From the NCBI RefSeq assembly GCF_014268755.2, contig NZ_CP077093.1:186001-250000 (forward strand): 64,000 nt of DNA, given 5' to 3'. Positions 32,731 to 43,672 of the stretch are shown piece after piece. Each line of letters starts with the position of its first letter. Within the stretch, counting starts at the first letter, position 1. The stretch is from Pseudomonas vanderleydeniana (GTDB taxonomy: Bacteria > Pseudomonadota > Gammaproteobacteria > Pseudomonadales > Pseudomonadaceae). The notes below the pieces were generated by a model that was not told the origin of the DNA, did no database searches, and was given only the letters and a program-made list of their open reading frames with translations. The translations under genes were made by a program, and so were the position numbers.

Positions 32731-33603
32731 TCAGCGGATATGTGCGAGGACACCTTGCAACTCGTCGAGCGAGTTGTAGCGGATCACCAACTGACCCTTC
32801 CCCTTCTGTCCATGACGAATCTGCACCGCAGAGCCTAGACGCTCGGCCAGCCGCTGTTCGAGGCGGCTGATGTCCGGGTCGGCCTTGGGTGGCTCGACCG
32901 GGGCCGGCTTGCCGCTCAGCCACTGGCGAACCAGGGCCTCGGTCTGACGTACGGTGAGGCCGCGTGCGACAACGTGTCGCGCCCCTTCGACCTGCCGATC
33001 ATCCGGCAATCCGAGCAGGGCACGGGCATGACCCATTTCCAGGTCGCCGTGGGACAACATGGTCTTGATCACTTCCGGCAGCGCGATCAGGCGCAGCAGG
33101 TTGGCCACGGTCACGCGGGACTTACCCACAGCCTCGGCGACCTGTTGCTGGGTCAGCTGGAACTCCTGCTGCAGGCGCTGCAGGGCCAGGGCTTCCTCGA
33201 TCGGGTTGAGATCTTCGCGCTGGATGTTCTCGATCAGGGCCATGGCGATGGCGGTTTCGTCCGGCACATCGCGGACCATGGCCGGAATGGTTTCCTGCCC
33301 GGCCTGCTGGCTGGCGCGCCAGCGACGCTCACCGGCAATGATCTCATAGCGGCCGCTGCCGATCGGGCGCACCACGATCGGCTGCATGACGCCCTGGGCC
33401 TTGATCGAATTCGCCAGTTCTTCCAGTGCCTGGGGATCCATGTCGCGGCGCGGCTGGTACTTGCCGCGCTGGATCAGGTCCAGTGGCAATTGTTGCAGTT
33501 CGCGCTGGTCGGCCAGTACGGCCTGTTCTTCCAGCGCGCTGACGGTCGGACCGCTCAGCAGAGCGTCCAGTCCGCGTCCGAGTCCTCGTTTCTTGACGGC
33601 CAT
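32731..33603 (-). CDS. parB: Chromosome partitioning protein ParB
   Basis: 290 residues. KRGLGRGLDALLS at the N-terminus, arginine-rich CTP-binding motif AGERRWRAS, and the HTH around LTQQQVAEAVGKSRVTVANLLRLIALP. The protein loads at parS (three sites in this window) and spreads as a CTP-dependent clamp. Nine bases from parA. Confidence 0.97.
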   Translation of the reverse strand: MAVKKRGLGRGLDALLSGPTVSALEEQAVLADQRELQQLPLDLIQRGKYQPRRDMDPQALEELANSIKAQGVMQPIVVRPIGSGRYEIIAGERRWRASQQAGQETIPAMVRDVPDETAIAMALIENIQREDLNPIEEALALQRLQQEFQLTQQQVAEAVGKSRVTVANLLRLIALPEVIKTMLSHGDLEMGHARALLGLPDDRQVEGARHVVARGLTVRQTEALVRQWLSGKPAPVEPPKADPDISRLEQRLAERLGSAVQIRHGQKGKGQLVIRYNSLDELQGVLAHIR

Positions 33604-33612
33604 GGGGACTCC

Positions 33613-34407
33613 TTAGGTTGCCGGTGCGGCGACGCGTGAATTTTTGCGCTGCCGACGAACCATCTCGCCAGCCAGGGCCAGGTAGGCCACGGCGCCACGG
33701 GATTGCTTGTCGTACGCCAGCGCCGGCATGCCGTAGCTCGGGGCTTCGGCCAGGCGGACGTTGCGGGGAATCACGGTGTCGTACAGTTGGTCACCGAAAT
33801 GTTCCTTGAGCTGTGCGGAAACGTCGTTCATCAAACTCAGACGTGGGTCGTACATGGTCCGCAGCAGACCTTCGATTTTCAGCTCGGGGTTGAGCAGCTC
33901 GCCAATGCGCTTGATGTTATCCACAAGGTCGCTCAGACCTTCGAGCGCGTAGTACTCGCACTGCATGGGGATAACTACGCCATCGGCGGCAACCAGGGCA
34001 TTGAGGGTCAGCATCGACAGCGACGGCGGGCAGTCGATCAGGATGAAGTCGTAGTTCTCGCGGATCGGCGCCAGGGCGCTGCGCAGACGGCTTTCCTTCA
34101 TCTGCATTTCCAGCAGCACCACTTCGGCCGCGGTCAGGTCGCGGTTGGCCGGCAGCAGTTGATAACCACCGTGCTCGGAGAAGTGCATGGCCTGCGCCAG
34201 ATCGCATTCGCCGATCAGCACATCGTAGATGGAGTTTTCCAGGCCGTGTTTATCCACACCGCTACCCATGGTGGCGTTGCCCTGTGGATCGAGGTCGATC
34301 AACAGCACCCGGCGCTTGGTCGCCACCAGGGATGCTGCGAGGTTGATGCAGGTGGTGGTCTTGCCCACGCCACCCTTTTGGTTCGCTATCGCGAATACCT
34401 TAGCCAT
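33613..34407 (-). CDS. parA: Chromosome partitioning ATPase ParA (Soj)
   Basis: 264 residues from ATG 34407 (MAKVFAIANQKGGVGKTTTCINLAASL), with the deviant Walker A KGGVGKTTT. The TTG at 34425 would add six residues and is less likely. It drives segregation of ParB-parS complexes. Internal DnaA boxes lie at 33917-33925 and 34250-34258. Confidence 0.96.
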   Translation of the reverse strand: MAKVFAIANQKGGVGKTTTCINLAASLVATKRRVLLIDLDPQGNATMGSGVDKHGLENSIYDVLIGECDLAQAMHFSEHGGYQLLPANRDLTAAEVVLLEMQMKESRLRSALAPIRENYDFILIDCPPSLSMLTLNALVAADGVVIPMQCEYYALEGLSDLVDNIKRIGELLNPELKIEGLLRTMYDPRLSLMNDVSAQLKEHFGDQLYDTVIPRNVRLAEAPSYGMPALAYDKQSRGAVAYLALAGEMVRRQRKNSRVAAPAT

Positions 34408-34425
34408 TCTTGCTTGTGTTCCCAA

Positions 34426-35070
34426 TCATGCCGTGCGGCGCAGTATCAGCAGATGACGTTGGCCTTGGCAACCGGGTACGGCCAAGGCGTGTTCGCTATC
34501 GAGGTGGAAGTCTGCCGGCAATGCTACCAGCTCATCCGCGGGATGGACGCCCTTCATTGCCAGCCAGCGTGTGTCGCGGTCACCCAGGCGACGGGTCCAG
34601 TTGGTGAAGTTTTCCATGCTGCTGAACGCCCGGGAAATGATACCGGTGAACGGTTGTGCAGGTTGGAAGGCTTCGACGCGACTGTGGATAACTTGCAGGT
34701 TATCCAGTTTGAGTTCGAGTTTGACCTGGGTCAGGAAGCGGGTCTTCTTGCCATTGCTGTCCAGGCAGGTCACCTGCGAGCCGGGGAACAGGATCGCCAG
34801 CGGAATGCCGGGCATGCCGCCACCGCTGCCGACATCGAGCCAGCGCCCGTCCTCGATGAAGGACATCACGCTCAGACTGTCGAGCAGGTGCCGCGAGACC
34901 ATTTCGTCCGGGTCGCGCACGGCGGTCAGGTTGTAGGCCTTGTTCCACTTGATTAACAGGGACAGGTAACCCAGCAGCTGTTCGTGCTGGGTCGCGGTCA
35001 GCTCGACGCCAAGCTGGCGAGCCCCTGTGGATAATTCTTCGGCATGTTGCGTGGTGACCAACGAACTCAA
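34426..35070 (-). CDS. rsmG: 16S rRNA m7G527 methyltransferase RsmG (GidB)
   Basis: 214 residues. The SAM-binding core is [19 protein letters not shown], followed by [12 protein letters not shown]. Overlaps mnmG by four bases (35067-35070), as in most gid operons. DnaA boxes at 34683-34691 and 35026-35034 fall within it. Confidence 0.96.
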   Translation of the reverse strand: MSSLVTTQHAEELSTGARQLGVELTATQHEQLLGYLSLLIKWNKAYNLTAVRDPDEMVSRHLLDSLSVMSFIEDGRWLDVGSGGGMPGIPLAILFPGSQVTCLDSNGKKTRFLTQVKLELKLDNLQVIHSRVEAFQPAQPFTGIISRAFSSMENFTNWTRRLGDRDTRWLAMKGVHPADELVALPADFHLDSEHALAVPGCQGQRHLLILRRTA

Positions 35071-36965
35071 GCGCTTTGCTCCAACTGACGGCCGGCGCCG
35101 CGTTTTTTCAGGTGAATCATCAACAGGGAAATCGCCGCCGGCGTCACCCCGGGAATACGTGAAGCCTGGCCCAGGGTCTCAGGACGGGTCGCGCCGAGCT
35201 TGCTCTGGATTTCCTTCGACAGGCCGGAAATGGTCGAGTAATCGATATCCACAGGCAGGCGGGTGTCTTCGCTGGCCCGCAGGCGAGCGATCTCGTCCTG
35301 CTGGCGATCGATGTAGCCGGCGTACTTGGTCTTGATCTCGACCTGTTCGGCGACCTGTGGATCTTCCGCGCCCTGCCCGGTCACTTCGACCAGACCAGCG
35401 TAGTCGATTTCCGGACGGCTCAGCAGGTTCAGCAGGTTGTATTCATGAGCCAGCGGCGTACCGAATTTCTCGGCAATGGCGTTGCCCTGCTCGGTACCCG
35501 GACGAACCCAGGTGCTCTTCAGGCGCTGTTCTTCCAGCTCGATGCCTTCGCGTTTCTTGCAGAACGCCGCCCAGCGCACGTCATCCACAAGACCGAGCTC
35601 GCGACCTTTCTCGGTCAGGCGCAGGTCGGCGTTGTCTTCACGCAGGATCAGGCGGTACTCGGCACGCGAGGTGAACATCCGGTACGGCTCCTGGGTACCG
35701 AGGGTGATCAGGTCGTCGACCAGTACCCCGATGTACGCCTCGTCGCGACGCGGGCACCAGCTGTCCTTGCCCTTGGCGCGCAGTGCGGCGTTGGCCCCGG
35801 CCAGCAGGCCCTGGGCACCGGCTTCTTCGTAACCGGTGGTGCCGTTGATCTGGCCGGCGAAGAACAGGCCGCCGATCACCTTGGTTTCCAGGCTGTACTT
35901 GAGGTCACGTGGATCGAAGTAGTCGTATTCGATGGCGTAGCCCGGGCGAACGATGTGGGCATTTTCCATGCCGCGGATCGACTGGACGATCTGCAACTGC
36001 ACGTCGAACGGCAGGGATGTGGATATCCCGTTCGGGTACAGCTCGTTGGTGGTCAGGCCTTCCGGCTCGATGAACACCTGGTGGCTCGCCTTGTCGGCGA
36101 AACGATGGATCTTGTCCTCGATCGACGGGCAGTAGCGTGGGCCGATGCCCTCGATTTCTCCGGCAGCGGAATACATCGGCGAACGGTCGAGGTTCGCCGC
36201 GATGATTTCGTGGGTGCGGGCATTGGTGTGGGTAATCCAGCAACTGACTTGCTGTGGATGCTGTTCCTTGTTGCCCATGAACGACATGACCGGGATCGGC
36301 GTATCGCCCGGTTGTTCGGTCATTACCGAGAAATCCACAGACCGCGCGTCGATACGCGGCGGCGTACCGGTTTTCAGACGGCCGACACGCAGCGGCAGTT
36401 CACGCAGGCGATGAGCCAGGGCAATCGACGGCGGATCGCCGGCGCGGCCACCGGAATAGTTCTGCAAACCGATGTGGATAAGTCCGCCGAGGAAGGTGCC
36501 GGTGGTCAATACCACGGAGTCGGCGAAGAAACGCAGGCCCATCTGGGTCACGACACCGCGGACCTGGTCCTGCTCGACTATAAGGTCATCGGCAGCCTGC
36601 TGAAATATCCACAGGTTCGGTTGGTTCTCCAGGATTTCACGGATAGCGGCCTTGTACAGCACACGATCGGCCTGTGCACGAGTAGCACGTACAGCAGGGC
36701 CTTTACGGCTGTTGAGGACACGGAACTGGATGCCGCCCTTATCCGTGGCGATCGCCATCGCGCCGCCGAGGGCATCGATTTCCTTGACCAGATGGCTTTT
36801 ACCGATGCCACCAATGGCCGGGTTGCAGCTCATGGCACCGAGGGTTTCCACGTTATGCGTCAGCAACAGGGTTTTTGCCCCCATGCGTGCTGATGCTAGT
36901 GCTGCCTCGGTACCGGCATGACCGCCGCCGATGACGATCACTTCAAAACGGGAAGGGAAATCCAC
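35067..36965 (-). CDS. mnmG: tRNA uridine 5-carboxymethylaminomethyl modification enzyme MnmG (GidA)
   Basis: 632 residues from GTG 36965 ([29 protein letters not shown] site). GAGGT stands about 6 nt upstream; the frame stays open to 37106, but that part runs into the DnaA-box region. With MnmE it installs cmnm5U34 on tRNA. It contains a DnaA box at 36473-36481. Confidence 0.96.
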   Translation of the reverse strand: MDFPSRFEVIVIGGGHAGTEAALASARMGAKTLLLTHNVETLGAMSCNPAIGGIGKSHLVKEIDALGGAMAIATDKGGIQFRVLNSRKGPAVRATRAQADRVLYKAAIREILENQPNLWIFQQAADDLIVEQDQVRGVVTQMGLRFFADSVVLTTGTFLGGLIHIGLQNYSGGRAGDPPSIALAHRLRELPLRVGRLKTGTPPRIDARSVDFSVMTEQPGDTPIPVMSFMGNKEQHPQQVSCWITHTNARTHEIIAANLDRSPMYSAAGEIEGIGPRYCPSIEDKIHRFADKASHQVFIEPEGLTTNELYPNGISTSLPFDVQLQIVQSIRGMENAHIVRPGYAIEYDYFDPRDLKYSLETKVIGGLFFAGQINGTTGYEEAGAQGLLAGANAALRAKGKDSWCPRRDEAYIGVLVDDLITLGTQEPYRMFTSRAEYRLILREDNADLRLTEKGRELGLVDDVRWAAFCKKREGIELEEQRLKSTWVRPGTEQGNAIAEKFGTPLAHEYNLLNLLSRPEIDYAGLVEVTGQGAEDPQVAEQVEIKTKYAGYIDRQQDEIARLRASEDTRLPVDIDYSTISGLSKEIQSKLGATRPETLGQASRIPGVTPAAISLLMIHLKKRGAGRQLEQSA

Positions 36966-37069
36966 CACGCACCTCGTGCCTGCTTCCAGGTAGGTAAATA
37001 AGAGAAATTTGGACTGAATGACCAAGTATAGGGAATTCGCCCTTCCTAAAGAACCCTTTGCACAAAATT

Positions 37070-37610
37070 TAACCAGTTGTGGATAAGCATGAGCAATAGA
37101 AATCAAAAAGAAGGAAATGTATTAAAACCTTGTTTTTATGTTTATTCTTAGGGCACCCCCTATCTGTGGATAAGGGGCTGTAGGCCATATTTATCAAGCT
37201 GTACAGAGATTCATAACTCTGTGATCATGTGCTCATGAGGGGTTTGGATAACCGGTGTAAGCCTGTGGATTAAAGTGGTCGTTATCCACAGACGGGTTAA
37301 TCCTCAGTTTTCAGGCCCGGTTATCAACTGAGCTGAGGCACGGTTATTCACAGGGCTTAATCCACACAAAATCGCCCGGGAGGCGACGATCGGACAGGGG
37401 AAAACCTCCCGTGGCCGGGATCGATCGAAGGAAAGGTGGTGTGTCAGCGCAAGAAATGGCTGATAACGGGGTCAGGCAGGGATAGCGCGCAGGTGGCGGT
37501 GCGAGTACCCGTCACCGGGTGCAGGAAGGACAGCGAAGCCGGGTGGAACCTACCGTCCCGGCTCACCGCGAGGCAGAAGCCTATCGCGAATTGTGGATAA
37601 CCATGCTGTT
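37070..37610. other. Second oriC-like array of DnaA boxes (mnmG-mnmE gap)
   Basis: Perfect TTATCCACA nonamers lie at 37078-37086, 37165-37173, 37282-37290 and 37592-37600. Near matches are at 37243 (TTTGGATAA), 37264 (TGTGGATTA), 37344 (TTATTCACA) and 37358 (TAATCCACA). A strongly AT-rich stretch, 37094-37150, resembles an unwinding element. No credible gene occurs in this ~650-bp gap. In E. coli oriC adjoins gidA; Pseudomonas work has described more than one autonomously replicating origin fragment (recollection). Activity here is inferred. Confidence 0.6.
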
Positions 37611-37619
37611 GCATGGCTG

Positions 37620-38990
37620 TCATTTCCCGATACAAAAACTCGAGAAAATTCTCCCCAACAGGTCGTCGGAGCTGAATGCGCCGGTGATTTCGCCCAGGAA
37701 CTGCTGCGCCTGGCGCAAATCCTCGGCCAACAGTTCACCCGCTCCCGCCAGGGTCAGTTGGGCATGACCGTGTTCCAGCGCCGAACTGGCGAAACGCAAG
37801 GCTTCCAGGTGTCGGCGCCGGGCGCTGAAGCTGCTCTCGGCAGTCTGTTCATAACCCATGCAGGCCTTGAGATGGTCACGCAGCAGTTCCAGGCCCTCGC
37901 CTGCCGCCTTGGCGCTGAGGCTGATCGTGACGTGGCCATCCTCACTGACTTCCAGGGCAATCCTCTCGCCACTCAGGTCGGCCTTGTTGCGGATCAGGGT
38001 GACCTTGGCCGGATCCGGCCGCTGTTCGAGAAACTCCGGCCACAGGGCGAAAGGATCCACCGCTTCGGGAGCCGTGGCATCAACCACCAGCAATACACGG
38101 TCTGCTTCACCAATGGCCTTGAGTGCACGTTCCACCCCGATCTTTTCCACATGGTCGTCGGTATCGCGCAAGCCAGCGGTGTCGACCACGTGCAGCGGCA
38201 TGCCATCGATGTGGATATGTTCACGGAGGATATCCCGAGTGGTCCCGGCTATCTCGGTGACGATCGCAGCTTCGCGCCCGGCCAGGGCATTGAGCAGGCT
38301 CGACTTGCCGGCATTCGGCCGGCCGGCGATGACCACGGTCATGCCGTCACGCAGCAACGCGCCCTGCCCGGCTTCGCGAATCACTGTGGACAACTCCTCG
38401 CGCACCGCATCGAGCATCGCCAGGACATGGCCATCGGCGAGAAAGTCGATTTCCTCCTCGGGGAAGTCGATGGCCGCCTCGACGTAGATACGCAGGCTGA
38501 TCAACTGTTCGGTGAGGTTATGCACACGCTGGGAAAACGCCCCCTGCAGCGAACGCATGGCATTGCGTGCAGCCTGGGCGGAACTGGCCTCGATCAGGTC
38601 GGCGATCGCTTCGGCCTGGGCCAGGTCGAGCTTGTCGTTGAGGAACGCGCGTTCGCTGAATTCACCCGGTCGCGCCAACCGGCAACCCAGTTGCAGGCAG
38701 CGCTGCAGCAGCATGTCGAGTACGATCGGGCCGCCGTGGCCCTGCAGTTCCAGGACATCTTCGCCGGTGAATGAATTCGGCCCGGGGAAGTACAGCGCCA
38801 GCCCTTCGTCGAGCACCTCGCCGGCTTCACCGTGGAACGGGCCGTAGTGGGCAAACCGTGGCTTCAGCTCGCGACCGCTGATGGCCAGTGCCGCAGCCTG
38901 CGCCAGCGGCCCGGAAATACGGACGATACCGACACCGCCACGACCCTGTGCGGTGGCAACGGCGGCGATGGTTTCCCGAGGGACGTTCAT
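37620..38990 (-). CDS. mnmE: tRNA modification GTPase MnmE (TrmE)
   Basis: 456 residues from ATG 38990 ([21 protein letters not shown]). The G domain has P-loop [14 protein letters not shown], then DTAGL and NKADL; the C-terminus is CIGK, the conserved catalytic CxGK. Partner of MnmG. GAGG lies 9 nt upstream of the start. The frame upstream to 39026 is not conserved-looking. Confidence 0.96.
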   Translation of the reverse strand: MNVPRETIAAVATAQGRGGVGIVRISGPLAQAAALAISGRELKPRFAHYGPFHGEAGEVLDEGLALYFPGPNSFTGEDVLELQGHGGPIVLDMLLQRCLQLGCRLARPGEFSERAFLNDKLDLAQAEAIADLIEASSAQAARNAMRSLQGAFSQRVHNLTEQLISLRIYVEAAIDFPEEEIDFLADGHVLAMLDAVREELSTVIREAGQGALLRDGMTVVIAGRPNAGKSSLLNALAGREAAIVTEIAGTTRDILREHIHIDGMPLHVVDTAGLRDTDDHVEKIGVERALKAIGEADRVLLVVDATAPEAVDPFALWPEFLEQRPDPAKVTLIRNKADLSGERIALEVSEDGHVTISLSAKAAGEGLELLRDHLKACMGYEQTAESSFSARRRHLEALRFASSALEHGHAQLTLAGAGELLAEDLRQAQQFLGEITGAFSSDDLLGRIFSSFCIGK

Positions 38991-39021
38991 GGAGGCGGGC
39001 CTCAAGCAAAAAGTGGCAGAT

Positions 39022-39047
39022 AGCAAAACGCCCCACTAGGGGGCGTC
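39022..39047 (-). terminator. Terminator after yidC
   Basis: On the minus strand ACGCCCC, a 5-nt loop and GGGGCGT form a 7-bp stem followed by TTTTGC, 25-50 bases beyond the yidC stop. A DnaA box (39056-39064) adjoins it. Confidence 0.75.
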
Positions 39048-39071
39048 TTGAGTGGTTATCCACAGCGTATG

Positions 39072-40748
39072 TCAGGCAGCGGCTTTTTTGGTAGCGGCTT
39101 CGATACGGCTGGTGATGTACCACTGTTGGGCGATGGACAGGCAGTTGTTCACAACCCAGTACAGCACCAGACCTGCAGGGAACCACAGGAAGAAGAAGGT
39201 GAAGATGATCGGCATCAGCTTCATCACCTTGGCCTGCATCGGATCCGGCGGAGTCGGGTTCAGACGCTGCTGGATGAACATGGTGGCGCCCATGATGATC
39301 GGCAGGATGAAGAACGGATCCTTGATCGACAGGTCGGTAATCCACAGGATGAACGGAGTCTGGCGCATTTCAACGCTTTCCAGCAGCACCCAGTACAGCG
39401 AAAGGAAAACCGGCATCTGCACCAGGATCGGCAGGCAGCCGCCCAGTGGATTGATCTTCTCCTTCTTGTACAGCTCCATCATGGCCTGCGACATCTTCTG
39501 CCGATCGTCGCCGAACTGTTCCTTGAGCTGCGCCAGTCGTGGAGCAACGGCACGCATGCGGGCCATCGACTTGTAGCTGGCAGCCGACAGTGGGAAGAAC
39601 AGGCCCTTGATCAGCATGGTCAGCACGATGATCGAGAAGCCCCAGTTACCCAGCAGGCTGTGGATATGTTGCAGCAGCCAGAAGATCGGCTGGGCGATGA
39701 ACCACAGGATGCCGTAGTCGACGGTCAGTTCCAGGCCTGGGGACAACTGCTTCAGCACGGACTGGATCTTCGGACCGGCGTACAGAACGGCACTGACTTC
39801 GGCTTTCTGGCCTGGCGCAACGTTCAGCGAAGGGCCGGTGTAACCGATGATGTAGTTGCCCTGGCTGTCCTTGCGGGTGGTCACGACATTGCTGTCGCCC
39901 TTGGCAGGAACCCACGCGGTCACGAAATAGTGCTGCAGCCAGGCGACCCAGCCACCTTGCACGGTTTCTTTCAGCTGGCCCTTGTCGATATCTTTCATCG
40001 ACACTTTCTTGTACGGCTCGGAACTTGTCCACAGCGCGGCGCCCAGGTAGGTCGCGGTGCCGGTGGCAGTACTCGAGGACGGATCGGAGCTGGCGTCACG
40101 CTTGAGCTGGGCGAACATCGCACCCGACCATGGCTGGGCACTTTCGTTGTCGATCAGATAGGAAACGGTTACGTCGTACAGGCCGCGCTTCAAGGTGAAA
40201 CGCTTGATGTAGTTGACGCCGTTCGCGCTGAACTTCAGGTCGACGACCAGTTGGTCCTGGCCGTCGGCCAGTTGATAACTTTTCTGCTCGGAAGCATACA
40301 GGGGACGACCTGCGGCATTCGAGTCCGGACCGTTGGTACCGATCAGGCCGCTTTGTGCCAGGTAGGTACGCTCGCCACCGTTGTCGAACAGCTGGAACGG
40401 AACGTCCGGATGATCCTGGCGACGTGGATATTTCGGCAACTTGAGCTGCGCGACATCACCACCTTTCGGATCGATGGCCAGTTCCAGGACATCCGTCTTG
40501 ATCTGGATGAGGTCCTTGCTGACAGCCAGCGGCGCTTCGGCAGGAGCGCTGGTGTCATTGGTGGCTCGTGGAATGTCATCACTGGCGGCATTGCTGCCGG
40601 TTGCGGAGTCCGGCAGACCGGAAACGGTGGTGCTGGCAACATTCTGAGTCGGCAGGGCAGCCTGGCCATAGTCCTGGTTCCATTTCAGAACCATGACGTA
40701 GGACACGATTGCCAGGGCGACGATCAGGATCGTGCGTTTGATATCCAT
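39072..40748 (-). CDS. yidC: Membrane protein insertase YidC
   Basis: 558 residues. N-terminal anchor MDIKRTILIVALAIVSYVMVLKW, a large periplasmic P1 domain (~60-340), then the conserved insertase core with five membrane helices (WGFSIIVLTMLIKGLFFPLSAASYKSMARMR). It inserts Fo subunit c and other proteins. Two bases from yidD. Confidence 0.97.
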   Translation of the reverse strand: MDIKRTILIVALAIVSYVMVLKWNQDYGQAALPTQNVASTTVSGLPDSATGSNAASDDIPRATNDTSAPAEAPLAVSKDLIQIKTDVLELAIDPKGGDVAQLKLPKYPRRQDHPDVPFQLFDNGGERTYLAQSGLIGTNGPDSNAAGRPLYASEQKSYQLADGQDQLVVDLKFSANGVNYIKRFTLKRGLYDVTVSYLIDNESAQPWSGAMFAQLKRDASSDPSSSTATGTATYLGAALWTSSEPYKKVSMKDIDKGQLKETVQGGWVAWLQHYFVTAWVPAKGDSNVVTTRKDSQGNYIIGYTGPSLNVAPGQKAEVSAVLYAGPKIQSVLKQLSPGLELTVDYGILWFIAQPIFWLLQHIHSLLGNWGFSIIVLTMLIKGLFFPLSAASYKSMARMRAVAPRLAQLKEQFGDDRQKMSQAMMELYKKEKINPLGGCLPILVQMPVFLSLYWVLLESVEMRQTPFILWITDLSIKDPFFILPIIMGATMFIQQRLNPTPPDPMQAKVMKLMPIIFTFFFLWFPAGLVLYWVVNNCLSIAQQWYITSRIEAATKKAAA

Positions 40749-40750
40749 GA

Positions 40751-40996
40751 TTACTCGGCCATCGAAGAAGAACGGGAGGTAGGAATAGGTGGAACCGGGT
40801 CATAACCACCGGCATTCCACGGATGACAGCGACCTAAACGACGAAAGGTCAGCCAGCCACCGCGCAGGAGTCCATGAGTTTCGATGGCTTCGTACGCGTA
40901 GCAGGAACAACTGGGGTAGAAACGACAGTGACTGGCCATCAGGGGACTAATGGCATAGCGGTAAAACTGGATCGGAACGAGTGCCAGTTTACGCAT
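40751..40996 (-). CDS. yidD: Membrane protein insertion efficiency factor YidD
   Basis: 81 residues with the YidD pattern: [28 protein letters not shown]...[12 protein letters not shown]. Its cysteines and amphipathic N-terminus are typical. Overlaps rnpA by eight bases and precedes yidC, the usual order. Confidence 0.95.
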   Translation of the reverse strand: MRKLALVPIQFYRYAISPLMASHCRFYPSCSCYAYEAIETHGLLRGGWLTFRRLGRCHPWNAGGYDPVPPIPTSRSSSMAE

Positions 40997-41390
40997 CTGG
41001 ACTGTCTACCCCTGCAGAACCGGTCTTGACTGCGGCAGCTGGTGCATTACGAACCAGGCGTTTCCACAGCTTACCGAAATGCTGAATCAATTCGGGGTTT
41101 TCTACGTCCCCCAAACCTTTGCGCGCGACGATAACTATATCCCAGCCTGCCAGTAAATCCTGGTGCAGACGGAACGATTCGCGCATCAGACGTTTGAGGC
41201 GATTGCGCTCAACGGAGAGCTTGACGCTCTTTTTACCGATAACCAGCCCCAGGCGGGGATGATCGAGGTCGTTGTTGCGCGCAAGGAGCAGGAGGTTTTT
41301 CCCCGGAACCTTGCCGGTAGGGGAGTCAAAGACCGCCTTGAAATGTCGTGGAGTAAGCAGACGCTTTTCCCGACTGAAGTCCTGACTCAC
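40989..41390 (-). CDS. rnpA: Ribonuclease P protein component
   Basis: 133 residues from GTG 41390 ([26 protein letters not shown]), the usual Pseudomonas start. The RNR motif is [15 protein letters not shown]. The frame stays open to 41486, but that part runs antisense-like through the rpmH gap. Binds RNase P RNA for tRNA 5'-end processing. Follows rpmH closely. Confidence 0.95.
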   Translation of the reverse strand: MSQDFSREKRLLTPRHFKAVFDSPTGKVPGKNLLLLARNNDLDHPRLGLVIGKKSVKLSVERNRLKRLMRESFRLHQDLLAGWDIVIVARKGLGDVENPELIQHFGKLWKRLVRNAPAAAVKTGSAGVDSPDA

Positions 41391-41406
41391 CACCAAAGCC
41401 GGATTA

Positions 41407-41541
41407 TCAAACCGACAGACGGGCACGACCTTTGGCGCGGCGGCGCGACAGGACGGCACGACCGTTCTTGGTTGCCATGCGAGCACGGAAACCGTGGGTG
41501 CGGGCGCGTTTGATAGTGCTGGGTTGGAAAGTACGTTTCAT
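41407..41541 (-). CDS. rpmH: 50S ribosomal protein L34
   Basis: 44 residues, [20 protein letters not shown] then [20 protein letters not shown] and RLSV, a full match to bacterial L34. It lies between the oriC region and rnpA. A strong promoter is visible upstream at 41602-41630. Confidence 0.97.
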   Translation of the reverse strand: MKRTFQPSTIKRARTHGFRARMATKNGRAVLSRRRAKGRARLSV

Positions 41542-41601
41542 GGCGTTGCTACCTGGTTCGTCACAACGGGCCGGAATGGCCCCCGTTTTAAGAGACCGGC
41601 G

Positions 41602-41630
41602 ATTCTAGAGAAAGCAAGCCCGCAGGTCAA
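41602..41630 (-). promoter_or_regulatory. Sigma-70 promoter of rpmH-rnpA
   Basis: On the minus strand TTGACC (-35, 41625-41630) and TAGAAT (-10, 41602-41607) are separated by exactly 17 bp, about 60 bp before rpmH. Confidence 0.75.
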
Positions 41631-41639
41631 TTTCCAACC

Positions 41640-42107
41640 AGCTTTTCCTTCCTATAGGTATTTCGTGTCTCCAGGCTTGATCAACACGGGCTTCAGACAT
41701 AGAAATAAAGAAGCGAATTATTTAAAGCTTTTCTGTAAAGCTTATAAAAGCTTAGCCCGCAGGTATCTGTGGATAAGTAGCTTGAGGCCAGGAAACGCCT
41801 ACTGTACAGAGAATGACAACACGGTGGGGAAACGGTGCCTTGCCTGTGCTGCGCCCGCGAATAAGTTGTGGGTGGAAAAGGCTGTTATCCACAGGCGGAT
41901 TACCCACAGCCTTTCGATCCCACTTGTACAACGACCTCAAGGGCGGTTATCCACAGGGCTTATTCACATACCACTGGTCGCCTTGTTCACAGATAAGATG
42001 TTGATTCCCCGGGTGCTCCCTGCAATCGACGTGTGGATAAGTGCTCGGCCTGCCGGTACAATGGCCGCTTGTTTTTGCCTCACCGGCTTTCAACTTAGGG
42101 GATATCC
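41640..42107. other. oriC: Chromosomal origin of replication oriC (rpmH-dnaA)
   Basis: Perfect DnaA boxes lie at 41768-41776, 41885-41893, 41947-41955 and 42032-42040. Near matches are at 41900 (TTACCCACA), 41960 (TTATTCACA) and 41983 (TTGTTCACA). The AT-rich unwinding region 41700-41755 carries three AAAGCTT units at 41724, 41737 and 41747. The position between rpmH and dnaA is the known Pseudomonas oriC. The box at 42032 lies at the expected -35 position of a TACAAT (42057-42062) dnaA promoter, suggesting autoregulation. Confidence 0.93.
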
Positions 42108-43634
42108 GTGTCAGTGGAACTTTGGCAGCAGTGCGTGGAGCTTCTGCGTGATGAGCTGCCTGCCCAGCAATTCAACACCTGGATCCGTCCACTACAGGTC
42201 GAAGCCGAAGGCGACGAGTTGCGTGTCTATGCACCGAACCGTTTTGTGCTCGACTGGGTGAATGAAAAGTACCTGGGACGTTTGCTCGAACTGTTGAACG
42301 AGCATGGCAATGGCATGGCGCCTGCCCTTTCCTTATTAATAGGCAGCAAGCGCAGTTCCGCTCCGCGTGCCGCACCGAACGCTCCCCTGGCCGCTGCGCA
42401 AGCCCAGGCGGCCAGTGCCGCTGCAGCCGCAGCTACGGCGCCAGCCGCTCCAGTGGTGACGCCTCCTGCTCCGGCTGCAGTGCAGAAGGAAGCGGCCGAG
42501 GCCAGCGAAGAACCGTCCCGCGAGAGCTTCGATCCGATGGCGGGTGCCGCTTCGCAGCAGGCGCCGACGCGTTCCGAACAACGCACCGTCCAGGTCGAGG
42601 GTGCGCTCAAGCACACCAGCTACCTGAACCGCACCTTCACCTTCGAGAATTTCGTCGAGGGTAAGTCCAACCAGCTGGCCCGCGCCGCGGCCTGGCAGGT
42701 GGCGGACAATCCCAAGCACGGCTACAACCCGTTGTTCCTGTATGGGGGCGTCGGCCTGGGTAAGACCCACTTGATGCACGCTGTGGGTAACCACCTGTTG
42801 AAGAAGAATCCGAATGCCAAGGTGGTCTACCTGCATTCGGAGCGTTTCGTCGCCGACATGGTCAAGGCGCTGCAACTGAACGCCATCAACGAATTCAAGC
42901 GCTTCTACCGTTCGGTGGACGCCCTGCTGATCGACGACATTCAGTTCTTCGCCCGCAAGGAGCGTTCCCAGGAAGAGTTTTTCCACACCTTCAACGCCCT
43001 GCTCGAAGGCGGCCAACAGGTGATTCTCACCAGTGACCGCTATCCGAAGGAAATCGAAGGCCTGGAAGAACGCCTGAAGTCGCGTTTCGGCTGGGGCCTG
43101 ACCGTTGCGGTCGAGCCGCCCGAGCTGGAAACCCGCGTGGCGATCCTGATGAAGAAGGCCGACCAGGCCAAGGTCGAGCTGCCGCATGATGCGGCGTTCT
43201 TCATTGCCCAGCGCATCCGCTCCAACGTTCGTGAGCTGGAAGGTGCCCTGAAGCGGGTAATCGCCCACTCGCACTTCATGGGTCGTGAGATCACCATCGA
43301 GCTGATTCGCGAATCGCTGAAGGACCTGCTGGCCCTGCAGGACAAGCTGGTGTCTGTGGATAACATCCAGCGGACCGTGGCCGAGTACTACAAGATCAAG
43401 ATCTCCGATCTGTTGTCCAAGCGCCGTTCGCGCTCGGTGGCTCGTCCGCGCCAGGTCGCGATGGCCCTGTCCAAGGAACTGACCAACCACAGCCTGCCGG
43501 AAATCGGCGATGTCTTTGGTGGACGCGACCACACCACGGTCTTGCATGCATGCCGCAAGATCAACGAACTAAAGGAATCCGACGCGGACATCCGCGAGGA
43601 CTACAAGAACCTGCTGCGTACACTGACCACTTGA
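42108..43634 (+). CDS. dnaA: Chromosomal replication initiator DnaA
   Basis: 508 residues from GTG 42108. Domain [29 protein letters not shown], an Ala/Pro-rich linker (~86-150), AAA+ domain with Walker [14 protein letters not shown] and Walker B LLIDDIQF, and the C-terminal DNA-binding signature [18 protein letters not shown] is the RBS. An internal DnaA box lies at 43355-43363. Confidence 0.98.
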   Translation: MSVELWQQCVELLRDELPAQQFNTWIRPLQVEAEGDELRVYAPNRFVLDWVNEKYLGRLLELLNEHGNGMAPALSLLIGSKRSSAPRAAPNAPLAAAQAQAASAAAAAATAPAAPVVTPPAPAAVQKEAAEASEEPSRESFDPMAGAASQQAPTRSEQRTVQVEGALKHTSYLNRTFTFENFVEGKSNQLARAAAWQVADNPKHGYNPLFLYGGVGLGKTHLMHAVGNHLLKKNPNAKVVYLHSERFVADMVKALQLNAINEFKRFYRSVDALLIDDIQFFARKERSQEEFFHTFNALLEGGQQVILTSDRYPKEIEGLEERLKSRFGWGLTVAVEPPELETRVAILMKKADQAKVELPHDAAFFIAQRIRSNVRELEGALKRVIAHSHFMGREITIELIRESLKDLLALQDKLVSVDNIQRTVAEYYKIKISDLLSKRRSRSVARPRQVAMALSKELTNHSLPEIGDVFGGRDHTTVLHACRKINELKESDADIREDYKNLLRTLTT

Positions 43635-43672
43635 GAATTGCAGCGCAGCTTATTAAGGCAAGGGACTAGACC

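Noticed and set aside
37444..37635. Short ORFs in the mnmG-mnmE gap
   Set aside because: No RBS, no family resemblance, and they overlap DnaA boxes and the mnmE end.
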